Assembly: GCF_900141985.1 (NCBI RefSeq)
Contig: NZ_FQZK01000014.1
Coordinates: forward strand, 62,001-126,000
DNA: 64,000 bases
Direction: 5' to 3'
DNA from: Nocardiopsis flavescens
Lineage (GTDB): Bacteria > Actinomycetota > Actinomycetes > Streptosporangiales > Streptosporangiaceae
Part shown: positions 55,149 through 64,000 of the stretch, piece by piece
Layout of the letters: each line of letters starts with the position of its first letter
Position numbering within the stretch: the stretch's first letter is position 1
The notes under the pieces: generated by a model
What the model was told of the DNA's origin: nothing
What the model saw: the letters and a program-made list of their open reading frames with translations, nothing else
Databases searched by the model: none
Position numbers and translations under genes: made by a program

Positions 55149-56395
55149 CGGACCGCCTCCCCGGTGAGCAGGTCGGACAGGACGTCGGCCAGGGCGTCCA
55201 CCCCGGCGTGGCAGTCGTCCGGGCGGGCCCACTCGTGCGGGGAGTGCGACACCCCGGTGGGGTTGCGCACGTAGAGCATCGCGGTGGGCACGTGCGCGGC
55301 CAGCACCCCGGCGTCGTGGCCGGCGCCGGTGGGCAGCACCGGAACGGCCGGCCCGCCCCGGGCGACCACCGCGCCGAGCCGGTCGCGCAGGCCCTCGGCG
55401 AACGTCACCAGCGGGGTGCGGGACTCGGCGCTCACCGCCACCCCCACCCCGTGCTCGCGGGCGGCCCGCTCGGCGGCGTCGCGCACCCCCGCCACCACCG
55501 CCTCCAGCGCGGCCTCGTCGGCGGCGCGTGCGTCCAGCCAGGCGTTGACCAGCGAAGGGATCGCGTTGGTGCCGTTGGGGGCGATCCGGGCCTTGGCGAC
55601 GGTCGCGCGGGCGCCGTGCTCGGCGGCCATCGCGCGGGCGGCCAGGATGGTGTGCGCGAAGGGCGGCATGGGGTCGCCGCGGTCCTCCAGGCGGGTGGTC
55701 CCGGCGTGGTCGGCGCGGCCGGTGAAGTCCAGCCGCCACCGGCCGTGCGGCCAGATGGAGGAGCCCACCCCCACCGCGTGCGGGGTGTCCTCCAGGGCCC
55801 GGCCCTGCTCCACGTGCAGCTCCACGAAGACGTCGAGCAGCCCCAGGGTCCCGGGGTCGGCGCCGATGCCCGCCGGGTCCAGACCGGCACGCTCCATCGC
55901 CGCCGCCCAGGTGGTCCCGTCGGCGTCGGCCAGCCCCCGGGCCCGCTCCGGGGAGATCTCCCCGGTGCTCAGCCGGCTGCCCAGGCAGGGGACGCCGAAC
56001 CGGCCGCCCTCCTCCTCGACGAACACCACCACGGCCAGCGGCCGCGCCGGGCGCACCCCGCGCCGGCGCAGCTCGTCCACCGCCGCCAGCGCGCTCACCA
56101 CCCCCAGCGGCCCGTCGAACGCCCCGCCCGAGGGCACCGAGTCCAGGTGGGAGCCGGTGGCCACGGCGCCCCGTCCCGGGGCGCCCCACCAGGCCCACAG
56201 GTTGCCGTTGCAGTCGGTCCGCACGTCCAGCCCGCGCGCCTTCGCCTCCTGGACGAACCAGGCCCGGGCGTCGGTGTCGGCGCCCGCCCAGCTGAACCGG
56301 CGGTATCCGCCGTCGTCGTCCCGGCCCACGGGGGCCAGGTCCGCCCACATCCGATCGAACGCCCCCGGGTCGGGGGCGGTGCCGTTCTGCGCCAC
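55145..56395 (-). CDS. M20 amidohydrolase (allantoate/N-carbamoyl amino acid hydrolase-like) in hut operon
   Basis: A 416-residue M20 metallopeptidase-family hydrolase of the allantoate amidohydrolase/carbamoylase group. Metal ligands are in GSHLDSVPSGGAFDGPLG (near 80), EEEGGRFGV (near 120), ELHVEQG (near 190) and TGAGHDA (near 355). Its placement between hutU and hutF, with no hutG in the operon, suggests it releases glutamate from N-formylglutamate. That role is inference from context. The GTG at 56395 follows GGGGGAG; the stop overlaps hutF by ATGA. Confidence 0.85.
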   Translation of the reverse strand: MAQNGTAPDPGAFDRMWADLAPVGRDDDGGYRRFSWAGADTDARAWFVQEAKARGLDVRTDCNGNLWAWWGAPGRGAVATGSHLDSVPSGGAFDGPLGVVSALAAVDELRRRGVRPARPLAVVVFVEEEGGRFGVPCLGSRLSTGEISPERARGLADADGTTWAAAMERAGLDPAGIGADPGTLGLLDVFVELHVEQGRALEDTPHAVGVGSSIWPHGRWRLDFTGRADHAGTTRLEDRGDPMPPFAHTILAARAMAAEHGARATVAKARIAPNGTNAIPSLVNAWLDARAADEAALEAVVAGVRDAAERAAREHGVGVAVSAESRTPLVTFAEGLRDRLGAVVARGGPAVPVLPTGAGHDAGVLAAHVPTAMLYVRNPTGVSHSPHEWARPDDCHAGVDALADVLSDLLTGEAVR

Positions 56396-56402
56396 CGGGA
56401 AC

Positions 56403-58061
56403 CTACTCCCCCTCGCGCATGGGAACGCGGATGCCGTGGGCCCGGGCGACCCGGTCCGCCTCCTCGTACCCGGCGTCCACATGGCGGATGACGCCCATGG
56501 CCGGGTCGTTGGTGAGCACCCGCTCCAGCTTGGCGGCGGCGAGGTCGGTGCCGTCCGCGACGCTGACCTGGCCGGCGTGCAGGGACCGGCCCATGCCCAC
56601 GCCCCCGCCGTGGTGGATGGACACCCAGGAGGCGCCCGAGGAGGTGTTGACCAGCGCGTTCAGCAGCGGCCAGTCGGCGATGGCGTCCGACCCGTCCTTC
56701 ATGCCCTCGGTCTCCCGGTAGGGGGAGGCCACCGACCCGGTGTCCAGGTGGTCGCGGCCGATGGCCAGCGGCGCGGAGACCTCCCCGGCCGCCACCAGCT
56801 CGTTGAACCGCTGCCCGGCCGCGGCCCGCTCGCCCTGGCCCAGCCAGCAGATGCGGGCGGGCAGGCCCTGGAACGCGACCCGCTCCCCGGCCATCCGGAT
56901 CCACCGGGCCAGGTGCTCGTTCTCGGGGAACAGGTCCAGGACCGCCCGGTCGGTGCGGGCGATGTCGGCGGGGTCGCCCGACAGCGCCGCCCACCGGAAC
57001 GGGCCCCGGCCCTCGCAGAACAGCGGCCGGATGTAGGCGGGCACGAACCCGGGGAAGTCGAACGCCCGGGTGAACCCGCCGCTGCGGGCCTCGTCGCGGA
57101 TGGAGTTGCCGTAGTCGAACACCTCCGCGCCCGCGTCCATGAACCCGACCATCGCCTCGACGTGCGCGGCCATCGACGCGCGGGCCCGCTTGGTGAACTC
57201 CTCGGGCCCGGCGGCGGCCAGGGCCCTCCAGTCCTCGAAGGCGACCCCGGCCGGCAGGTAGGCCAGCGGGTCGTGGGCGGAGGTCTGGTCGGTGACGATG
57301 TCGACGGGCGCCCCGCGCGAGAGCAGCTCGGGGAACACCTCGGCGGCGTTGCCCAGGACGCCGATGGACAGCGGCCGGCGCGCGTCGCGGGCCGCCGCCG
57401 CCAGCTCCAGGGCGTGGTCCAGGCCGTCGGCGCGCACGTCCAGGTAGCGGTGCTCGATACGGCGGTCGATGCGGCTGGAGTCGCACTCCACCACGATCGC
57501 CACTCCGTCGTTCATGGTGACCGCGAGCGGCTGGGCGCCGCCCATGCCGCCCAGTCCCGCGGTCAGGGTGACGGTGCCGGCCAGGGTGCCGCCGAAGCGC
57601 TTGGCCGCCACCGCGGCGAACGTCTCGTAGGTGCCCTGGAGGATGCCCTGGGTGCCGATGTAGATCCACGAACCGGCGGTCATCTGCCCGTACATGGTCA
57701 GGCCCTGGGCCTCCAGGCGGCGGAACTCGGGCCAGTTCGCCCAGTCGCCCACCAGGTTGGAGTTGGCGATGAGGACGCGGGGCGCCCACTCGTGTGTGCG
57801 CATGATGCCGACCGGGCGGCCGGACTGCACCAACAGGGTCTCGTCGCCCTCCAGGTCGCGCAGGGAGGCGGTGATGCGGTCGAAGCTGCGCCAGTCGCGG
57901 GCGGCCTTGCCGGTGCCGCCGTAGACGACCAGCTCGTCGGGGTGCTCGGCGACCTCGGGGTCCAGGTTGTTGTGGAACATGCGCAGGGCGGCCTCCTGCT
58001 GCCAGCCCTTGGCCGACAGGGTGGTGCCGCGGGCTGCGCGGACGGTGCGCGGGGTGCTCAT
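56403..58061 (-). CDS. hutU: Urocanate hydratase
   Basis: A 552-residue NAD-dependent urocanase, second Hut step. Signatures are [13 protein letters not shown] near residue 47, [18 protein letters not shown] near 168, the active-site region [13 protein letters not shown] near 258, and [14 protein letters not shown] near 450. Length is normal. The ATG at 58061 has CAGGAGG 9 bp upstream. Confidence 0.97.
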   Translation of the reverse strand: MSTPRTVRAARGTTLSAKGWQQEAALRMFHNNLDPEVAEHPDELVVYGGTGKAARDWRSFDRITASLRDLEGDETLLVQSGRPVGIMRTHEWAPRVLIANSNLVGDWANWPEFRRLEAQGLTMYGQMTAGSWIYIGTQGILQGTYETFAAVAAKRFGGTLAGTVTLTAGLGGMGGAQPLAVTMNDGVAIVVECDSSRIDRRIEHRYLDVRADGLDHALELAAAARDARRPLSIGVLGNAAEVFPELLSRGAPVDIVTDQTSAHDPLAYLPAGVAFEDWRALAAAGPEEFTKRARASMAAHVEAMVGFMDAGAEVFDYGNSIRDEARSGGFTRAFDFPGFVPAYIRPLFCEGRGPFRWAALSGDPADIARTDRAVLDLFPENEHLARWIRMAGERVAFQGLPARICWLGQGERAAAGQRFNELVAAGEVSAPLAIGRDHLDTGSVASPYRETEGMKDGSDAIADWPLLNALVNTSSGASWVSIHHGGGVGMGRSLHAGQVSVADGTDLAAAKLERVLTNDPAMGVIRHVDAGYEEADRVARAHGIRVPMREGE

Positions 58062-58082
58062 GGTCGGTGCCCTCCTGGGGTC

Positions 58083-59630
58083 TCAGTGCAGCGGGGTGAC
58101 GGAAGCGGCGGAGTCGAGGACCGATCCGTCCGCGATGAGGCCCTGGACCAGGGCGATCTCGGGGGCCAGGTAGCGGTCGGGGCCGGGGCCGGGGACGTGC
58201 TCGCGCAGGGTGCGCACCACGGCGCCGGTGGCCGGGCCGGGCTCCAGCGGCGAGCGCAGGTCCAGGGCGCGTGCGGCGGTCAGGAGTTCCACGGCGAGCA
58301 CGGCGGTCAGGCCGTCGACGGCGCGGCGCAGCTTGCGGGCGGCCGACCAGCCCATGGACACGTGGTCCTCCTGCATGGCCGAGCTCGGGATGGAGTCGAC
58401 GCTGGCGGGCACCGCCAGGCGCTTGAGCTCGGAGACGACGGCGGCCTGGGTGTACTGGGCGATCATGTGCCCGGAGTCGACGCCGGGGTCGTCGGCCAGG
58501 AACGCGGGCAGCCCGTGCGAGCGCGACACGTCGAGCATGCGGTCGGTGCGCCGCTCGGCGATGGAGGCCACGTCGGCGACGGCGATGGCCAGGAAGTCCA
58601 GCACGTACGCCACCGGGGCGCCGTGGAAGTTGCCGTTGGACTCCACCCGGCCGTCGTCGAGCACCACCGGGTTGTCGATGACGCTGTCCAGTTCGCGTTC
58701 GGCGACGGTCAGCGCGTGGGAGAGGGTGTCGCGGGCGGCCCCGGCGACCTGGGGGGCGCAGCGCAGGGAGTAGGCGTCCTGGACGCGGTTGCAGTCGGGG
58801 CCCCGGTGGGAGGCGACGATGGGCGAGTCGGCGAGCAGGGCGCGCAGGTTGGCGGCGGAGGCGGCCTGCCCGGGGTGGGGGCGCATCCGCTGGAGGTCCT
58901 CGGCGAAGACCCGGTCGGTGCCCAGCAGGGCCTCCACGCTCATGGCGGCGGTGATGTCGGCGACCTTGAGCAGCCGGTCCAGGTCCATGCAGGCCAGGGC
59001 CAGCATGCCGAGCATGCCGTCGGTGCCGTTGATGAGCGCCAGGCCCTCCTTGGCGCCCAGTTCCACGGGCGCGATGCCCGCCGCGCGCAGGGCGGCGGAG
59101 GCGGAGACGAGCGCGCCGCCGGCGTCGCGCACCTCGCCCTCGCCCATCAGGGCCAGCGCGACGTGGGACAGCGGGGCCAGGTCTCCGGAGCAGCCCAGGC
59201 TGCCGTACTCGTACACGAGGGGGGTGATCCCGGCGTTGAGGAGGGCGGCCAGGGTCTCGACGGTGGCGACCTCCACCCCGGTGTTGCCCGAGGCCAGGGT
59301 GCGCAGGCGCAGCAGCATCAGCGCGCGCACCACCTCGCGCTCCACCTCGGGCCCGGTGCCCGCGGCGTGCGAGCGGATGAGCGAGCGCTGGAGGCGGGCC
59401 CGCAGGTCGGGGGCGATGTGGCGGGTGGCCAGGGCGCCGAACCCGGTGCTGACACCGTAGGCGGGGACCTCGCCGCGGGCCAGGGTCTCGACCCGCTCGC
59501 GGCCGTGCCGGACGGCCTTGCGGGTCTCCTCGGTGAGGGTGACGCGGGCGCCGTGGCGGGCGACCGCCAGGACCTCCGCCGGGGTGAGGGGGGCGCCGCC
59601 GACGGCGACGGGAGCTGCTGCTGTGGACAT
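58083..59630 (-). CDS. hutH: Histidine ammonia-lyase
   Basis: A 515-residue lyase that deaminates histidine to urocanate with a self-formed MIO cofactor. The cofactor tripeptide is Cys-Ser-Gly at 147-149 (GSLGCSGDLAPLSH) in place of the more common Ala-Ser-Gly. YGVSTGFGALA near 58 supplies the catalytic Tyr. The ATG at 59630 is preferred; another ATG three codons upstream is possible. It is first gene of the hut operon and divergent from the IclR regulator. Confidence 0.96.
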   Translation of the reverse strand: MSTAAAPVAVGGAPLTPAEVLAVARHGARVTLTEETRKAVRHGRERVETLARGEVPAYGVSTGFGALATRHIAPDLRARLQRSLIRSHAAGTGPEVEREVVRALMLLRLRTLASGNTGVEVATVETLAALLNAGITPLVYEYGSLGCSGDLAPLSHVALALMGEGEVRDAGGALVSASAALRAAGIAPVELGAKEGLALINGTDGMLGMLALACMDLDRLLKVADITAAMSVEALLGTDRVFAEDLQRMRPHPGQAASAANLRALLADSPIVASHRGPDCNRVQDAYSLRCAPQVAGAARDTLSHALTVAERELDSVIDNPVVLDDGRVESNGNFHGAPVAYVLDFLAIAVADVASIAERRTDRMLDVSRSHGLPAFLADDPGVDSGHMIAQYTQAAVVSELKRLAVPASVDSIPSSAMQEDHVSMGWSAARKLRRAVDGLTAVLAVELLTAARALDLRSPLEPGPATGAVVRTLREHVPGPGPDRYLAPEIALVQGLIADGSVLDSAASVTPLH

Positions 59631-59685
59631 GACCCCCATTCGACACCGCCGACCGCCCCGGCCCACAGGCCCGACACGGCCCTTG

Positions 59686-59703
59686 TGTCTGACATACCGG
59701 ACA
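59686..59703. promoter_or_regulatory. Candidate Hut operator
   Basis: TGTCTG-6-CGGACA, an inverted repeat with one mismatch per arm pair, between hutH and the IclR-type gene. It lies 32 bp before the regulator start and 56 bp before hutH, well placed to control both. Confidence 0.5.
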
Positions 59704-59734
59704 TCCCTCGCCGGCCCCGTGGGAGACTGGGGAC

Positions 59735-60493
59735 ATGAGCATCGTGCCCGCGGCGACCCGTGCCCTGCGGCTGCTGCGTTTCCTGGCGACGCGCTCGGGG
59801 CCGGTGTCGGCGGCGGCGATCGCGGCCGGGCTGGGCATCCCCCGCTCCAGCGTGTACCAGCTGCTGGAGGCGATGGCCGAGGAGGGGTTCGTCGTCCACC
59901 TGCCGGAGGAGCGGCGGTGGGGATTGGGCGTGGCCGCCTTCGAGATCGGTTCGGCGTACCTGCGCCACGACGGCATGGAGCGGCTGGCCCGGCCGCTGCT
60001 GACCCGCCTGACCGAGGCCACCGGGGCCACCTCGCACCTGGGGGTGCTGCACGGTGCGGACACCCTCTACCTGCTCAAGGAGCAGCCGCCGCACGCGCCG
60101 CCGCTGATCACCGGGGTGGGCGTGCGCCTGCCCGCGCACCTGACCGCGTCCGGTCGGGCGATGCTGGCGCTGCTGCCGCGCGCCCAGGTGCGCGCCCTGT
60201 ACCCCGCGCAGGCGGCGTTCACCGACCGCACCGGGCGCGGGCCGGCCGCCCCGGCCGAGCTGCGGCGGGTGCTGGCCGAGGAGGCGCGGCAGGGCTGGTC
60301 CCTGGAGGACGGCCAGGTGACGGAGGGTTTCGTGTCGGTGGCCGCCGCGGCGCTGGACCACAACGGCCGCCCGGCGGCGGCGATCAGCCTGACGGTGCCC
60401 CGCGCCCGTCCGGTCACCCCGCAGGCGCTGGCCGGGCGGGTGCGCGACGCCGCCGCCGAGCTGACCCGGCGGCTCGGCGGCCGCCCCTCCTGA
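59735..60493 (+). CDS. IclR family transcriptional regulator of hut
   Basis: A 252-residue regulator with an N-terminal winged helix-turn-helix (AAAIAAGLGIPRSSVYQLLEAM near residues 22-43) and a C-terminal IclR ligand domain (about 75-245; LTASGRAMLAL near 135, EDGQVTEGFVSVAAA near 190). It is divergent from hutH with a 104-bp shared promoter region and so is probably the histidine/urocanate-responsive repressor. The ATG at 59735 has GGGAGACTGGGG upstream. Confidence 0.9.
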   Translation: MSIVPAATRALRLLRFLATRSGPVSAAAIAAGLGIPRSSVYQLLEAMAEEGFVVHLPEERRWGLGVAAFEIGSAYLRHDGMERLARPLLTRLTEATGATSHLGVLHGADTLYLLKEQPPHAPPLITGVGVRLPAHLTASGRAMLALLPRAQVRALYPAQAAFTDRTGRGPAAPAELRRVLAEEARQGWSLEDGQVTEGFVSVAAAALDHNGRPAAAISLTVPRARPVTPQALAGRVRDAAAELTRRLGGRPS

Positions 60494-60546
60494 GCCGTGC
60501 CCCCCGGGGGGGGAGCGCCCCGCGGAAGGGCCGGCGGGAAAGGGTC

Positions 60547-61230
60547 CTAGGCGGTCTTGGGGCCGACCCGCCGGACGATGTCGGGGAAGGGCGACGTGCG
60601 CTCGATCATGCGCAGGATCTTCTCCTTGAGGTCGGCGGGCACCTGGACGTAGAACTGGGTGGCCGCGTCCGGGTCCCCCGCCAGGCCCAGGGCGGCGGCG
60701 TTCTCGGCCCAGGAGGGCAGCTCGGCCTCGGTGCGGTGGGTGTCCAGCGAGAACTCGATGAAGTAGGTGGTCCGGTGGGCCACCACCGTCTCCTCGCGCA
60801 CGCGCCGGATCTCCGGCCAGGCGATGAAGGTGCCCTCGCCCGGGAACCACCACTTGCGCTCCTGGAGCACGATGACGCCGTCGCTGTCGGCGCTGATCCC
60901 CTGCCGGGTGATCCGCTGGGGCAGGCCGCGCAGGACGAACACGTTGCTCACCGGGCCGATGAACATCATCGCGAGCGAGGCCGAGGCCCACAGCGCCACC
61001 GACCCGACCGTCGTCTCCCCGTTGATCACGTGCAGGAACGTGGAGGCCAGGACGACGAGGAACCCGGCGGTCAGGATGACCGAGAAGTAGCCCACGGCGA
61101 TCCACATCCGGGCATTGGGGCCGCGCAGGCTGACGTACCTGCGCAGGTGGGAGACACCGGCGGGCGCATGGGTCAGGTCCGAGGGGACGCCCCGTGTCAC
61201 AGGGACGTCCGAGGGGTCGGGGGAAGCCAT
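60547..61230 (-). CDS. Two-helix membrane protein, unknown
   Basis: A 227-residue protein. Hydrophilic N-terminus, two membrane helices at about 43-66 and 74-98, then a soluble beta-rich domain of about 120 residues (GISADSDGVIVLQERKWW region) resembling a PH-like or YcxB-type cytosolic domain. The C-terminal helix carries LKEKILRMIERTSPFPDIVRR. The ATG at 61230 is the first that precedes the conserved-looking part. It converges with the IclR gene and is divergent from the next small gene. Confidence 0.7.
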   Translation of the reverse strand: MASPDPSDVPVTRGVPSDLTHAPAGVSHLRRYVSLRGPNARMWIAVGYFSVILTAGFLVVLASTFLHVINGETTVGSVALWASASLAMMFIGPVSNVFVLRGLPQRITRQGISADSDGVIVLQERKWWFPGEGTFIAWPEIRRVREETVVAHRTTYFIEFSLDTHRTEAELPSWAENAAALGLAGDPDAATQFYVQVPADLKEKILRMIERTSPFPDIVRRVGPKTA

Positions 61231-61376
61231 GCGTCCATTGTCCACCTCGCCCGCGGTGCTCAGTGCGCCCGAGATGCCCACTTGTACGGCCATGTAGGCG
61301 TTTTGGCAGGGAACGGTGTGGAACGATACGGCGAAATCCCGGGTGGGGGGAAGGGCGGGCCGTTAGAGTCCGACCC

Positions 61377-61649
61377 ATGAACCCCAACACGAGACCGGGC
61401 GTGAGCGAGTACGACACCGAGCTGAGGTCCGGTGGCGAGGTCGTCGTCCTGGACGGGATGGCCTACCAGGGCCGCACCGTCCTGGTGGAGGGCCCGGAGA
61501 TGTTCGAGCCCCTGGAGCGCTGGGCCAAGGGGGTGGCCGAGACCCTGGGCGAGCCGGTGACGTGGCGGGCCACGGACCGCAAGGGGGAGCTGGCCGGACG
61601 CGGCACCGTCCAGCCGGGACCCGCGGCTCAGAACCTGCGCGCGCTCTGA
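61377..61649 (+). CDS. Small 90-residue protein, probable leaderless mRNA
   Basis: A 90-residue acidic soluble protein (SEYDTELRSGGEVVVLDGMAY near the start) with no domain I recognise. The ATG at 61377 has no Shine-Dalgarno sequence; TTAGAGT lies 6 bp upstream and fits a -10 for a leaderless transcript. Its 3' end overlaps the convergent 33-residue gene by 22 bp. Confidence 0.65.
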   Translation: MNPNTRPGVSEYDTELRSGGEVVVLDGMAYQGRTVLVEGPEMFEPLERWAKGVAETLGEPVTWRATDRKGELAGRGTVQPGPAAQNLRAL

Positions 61650-61729
61650 GCTCCGCACTTGGCGCACTGGAACTTGCGGTCGTCACCGAGAATCCAGTCG
61701 TGGTCCCCGCCGGTAGGGCATGCGGACAT
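61628..61729 (-). CDS. 33-residue zinc-ribbon-like mini-protein
   Basis: A mini-protein read directly from the sequence. The ATG at 61729 has AAGGAG about 9 bp upstream, and the stop is at 61628. It contains CPTGGDHDW, then FQCAKCGA, so three Cys and one His spaced as in a half zinc ribbon. It overlaps the convergent 90-residue gene by 22 bp. Small proteins of this kind are easily missed by gene callers. Function is unknown. Confidence 0.55.
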   Translation of the reverse strand: MSACPTGGDHDWILGDDRKFQCAKCGAQSARRF

Positions 61730-61862
61730 GGACACCAACTCCTTGGGAGGGGGTTGCGAGGGGTCTGCGCTGCTCACTGTACGTCCCACCCACCACACCA
61801 GTCCCGAGAATGAGGAAATTATCCGCTTCTCTCGGCTTTGCCCCGGGCCGTGAACGCCGACA

Positions 61863-61888
61863 GGGCCCGTCGCGCAGGCGACGGGCCC
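61863..61888 (-). terminator. Terminator downstream of rbpA
   Basis: Perfect 11-bp stem (61863-61873 with 61878-61888) with a GCAG loop, 25 bp after the rbpA stop codon. Confidence 0.75.
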
Positions 61889-61912
61889 CGGGCAGGTTCG
61901 AAACGGGGGAGG

Positions 61913-62284
61913 CTAGTTGCGGGCGGCGCGCATGTGGGCCTCCACCGCGGCGCGGTCGGCGCGCAGCTTGGCGAGGGCCTCGTCCAGGATGAGCTTGCCC
62001 TCCTCGGCGCTGCGCCGCTCCTTCACGTACGCCAGGTGGGTCTTGTAGGGCTCGGTGCGCGGCGGCGACGGGGGGTTCGCCTTGTCCTTGCCCGCGGGGA
62101 ACCCGCAGCGGGGGCAGTCCCACTCGTCGGGGACGAGTGCCTCGCTGGCGAAACTGGGCACGACCTCGTGCAGGTTCGCGCAGTAGAACGGGACCCGGAT
62201 GCGCGGGGCGGCCTCGCCCCGCTCCGCCTCGCCCATCGGGCCGGCTCCGACCCGGCTGCCACGGATGGCACTGCCACTACCCAC
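61913..62284 (-). CDS. rbpA: RNA polymerase-binding protein RbpA
   Basis: A 123-residue actinobacterial transcription factor that binds RNA polymerase and principal sigma factors and helps open promoters. It shows RVPFYCANLHEV near residue 30, PDEWDCPRCGFPAG near 53 (the zinc-binding/core domain) and the sigma-interacting basic linker and helix PYKTHLAYVKERRS near 80. The GTG at 62284 has AAGGAG 7 bp upstream. It follows secG on the same strand. Confidence 0.95.
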   Translation of the reverse strand: MGSGSAIRGSRVGAGPMGEAERGEAAPRIRVPFYCANLHEVVPSFASEALVPDEWDCPRCGFPAGKDKANPPSPPRTEPYKTHLAYVKERRSAEEGKLILDEALAKLRADRAAVEAHMRAARN

Positions 62285-62367
62285 GAAAAACTCCTTCGGA
62301 GAACACGCTCACCGGTGACTGTGGCGAGCTCGACTGTGGAGGGTGAGCCCCCGCGCTGGGCCGCGGG

Positions 62368-62604
62368 TCACATTCCCCGGTTGATCAGCAGGCCCAGGAC
62401 CACGCCGGCGATGATCCAGACGACGGCCACGACGATGGTCATGCGGTCGAGGTTGCGCTCGACCACCGACGATCCACCGAGCGAGGAGGTGACACCGCCG
62501 CCGAACATGTCGGAGAGGCCGCCGCCCTTGCCCTTGTGCAGCAGCACCAGGAGGACCAGCAGCACGCTGAGAAGCATCACGAAGATGGACAGACCGAGGA
62601 TCAC
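62368..62604 (-). CDS. secG: Preprotein translocase subunit SecG
   Basis: A 78-residue membrane protein of the Sec translocon. Two helices (about 4-22 and 55-75) flank the conserved cytosolic loop HKGKGGGLSDMFGGG. The GTG at 62604 is preceded by GGGTGAG. It lies downstream of tpiA, as in Streptomyces, after a 283-bp gap in which I see no gene. Confidence 0.93.
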   Translation of the reverse strand: MILGLSIFVMLLSVLLVLLVLLHKGKGGGLSDMFGGGVTSSLGGSSVVERNLDRMTIVVAVVWIIAGVVLGLLINRGM

Positions 62605-62887
62605 ACGCTCACCCGTAGCTCGACCCCGCAGCGGGGGAATGGACACCTCGATCCCCCGCTTCCCTCCCGTCCCGTCGGCGCCGTCGCGGCGCCGGCCCGG
62701 TTCAGGGGGAGGAGGAGATCGGGGACGATTTCGGATTTTACCGTGTCCTGAGCGACACGGGCGGGGAAACGGCGAGGGACGCAGGAACCCCACAGCGAAG
62801 TGTAGCCCGACCAGGGGACCCGTCGGGCGCCCCGCCCGTCACCGTTGCACAACGGAGTGCGACCGCGCCGGGCGGGGAGGGAGGGGG

Positions 62888-63667
<780 letters not shown>

Positions 63668-63701
63668 GGGGGTCCTTCCTCGAAAGTCTCGGGGTCTCGT
63701 G

Positions 63702-64000
<299 letters not shown>

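Overview
The window is very GC-rich DNA from an actinomycete. Support comes from the OpcA/Zwf pair, RbpA, actinobacterial-type CtaA/CtaB, many GTG starts and pervasive GTGA start/stop overlaps. The flavour is Nocardiopsis-like (Streptosporangiales), but genus is inference. No rRNA, tRNA, IS element, integrase or CRISPR array was recognised.

Layout. (1) 0.3-3.2 kb: ctaA (heme A synthase), a PrsW-type membrane protease converging on it, and a small membrane protein. (2) 3.5-16.6 kb, minus strand: five tightly packed genes encoding a SWIM zinc-finger protein, a DUF5682-VWA fusion, a MoxR AAA+ ATPase, a 1645-residue protein and a stand-alone DUF4132 protein. This matches the gene content of the uncharacterised E. 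coli yehI/L/M/P/Q cluster, with yehM and yehP fused. (3) 16.7-25.6 kb: a DUF1203 protein, ctaB, then tkt-tal-zwf-opcA-pgl (pentose phosphate pathway). (4) 25.7-32.6 kb: an MFS exporter, an orphan MurE-like ligase, a divergent DUF6069/AraC pair and a secreted tripeptidyl-aminopeptidase-like lipoprotein. (5) 32.7-47.5 kb: a type III-D-like CRISPR effector locus comprising an HD-less Cas10, a Cas7-like RAMP, Csx10, a double Cas7 RAMP, a Csx19-like protein and a large TIGR03986-like RAMP. All five junctions of this six-gene operon are GTGA overlaps. Around it lie cas6, a tandem-CARF nuclease, a Cys-rich 382-residue protein of unknown function and two small proteins. No cas1, cas2 or array is present. 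(6) 47.5-52.3 kb: DUF1697, a hypothetical protein, an acetate-type sodium symporter with its DUF485 partner, and a small Cys/His protein. (7) 52.6-60.5 kb: a histidine-utilisation operon (hutH-hutU-M20 hydrolase-hutF-hutI) with a divergent IclR regulator. (8) 60.5-64 kb: small genes, rbpA, secG, tpiA and the 3' end of pgk.

How it fits together. In Streptomyces, ctaB-tkt-tal-zwf-opcA-pgl lies close to secG-tpiA-pgk. Here about 36 kb of regulators, transporters, hut genes and CRISPR genes separates the two halves, so sections 4-7 look like an accessory block in a central-carbon locus. The most distinctive signal is an 11-12 bp box, TGTCCGAGAGA, that recurs in the intergenic regions of the CRISPR locus: upstream of cas6 (twice), upstream of a 54-residue small ORF, upstream of the 135-residue gene, and in weaker form upstream of cas10 and the 382-residue gene. 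It suggests a shared regulator and helps define which genes belong to the system.
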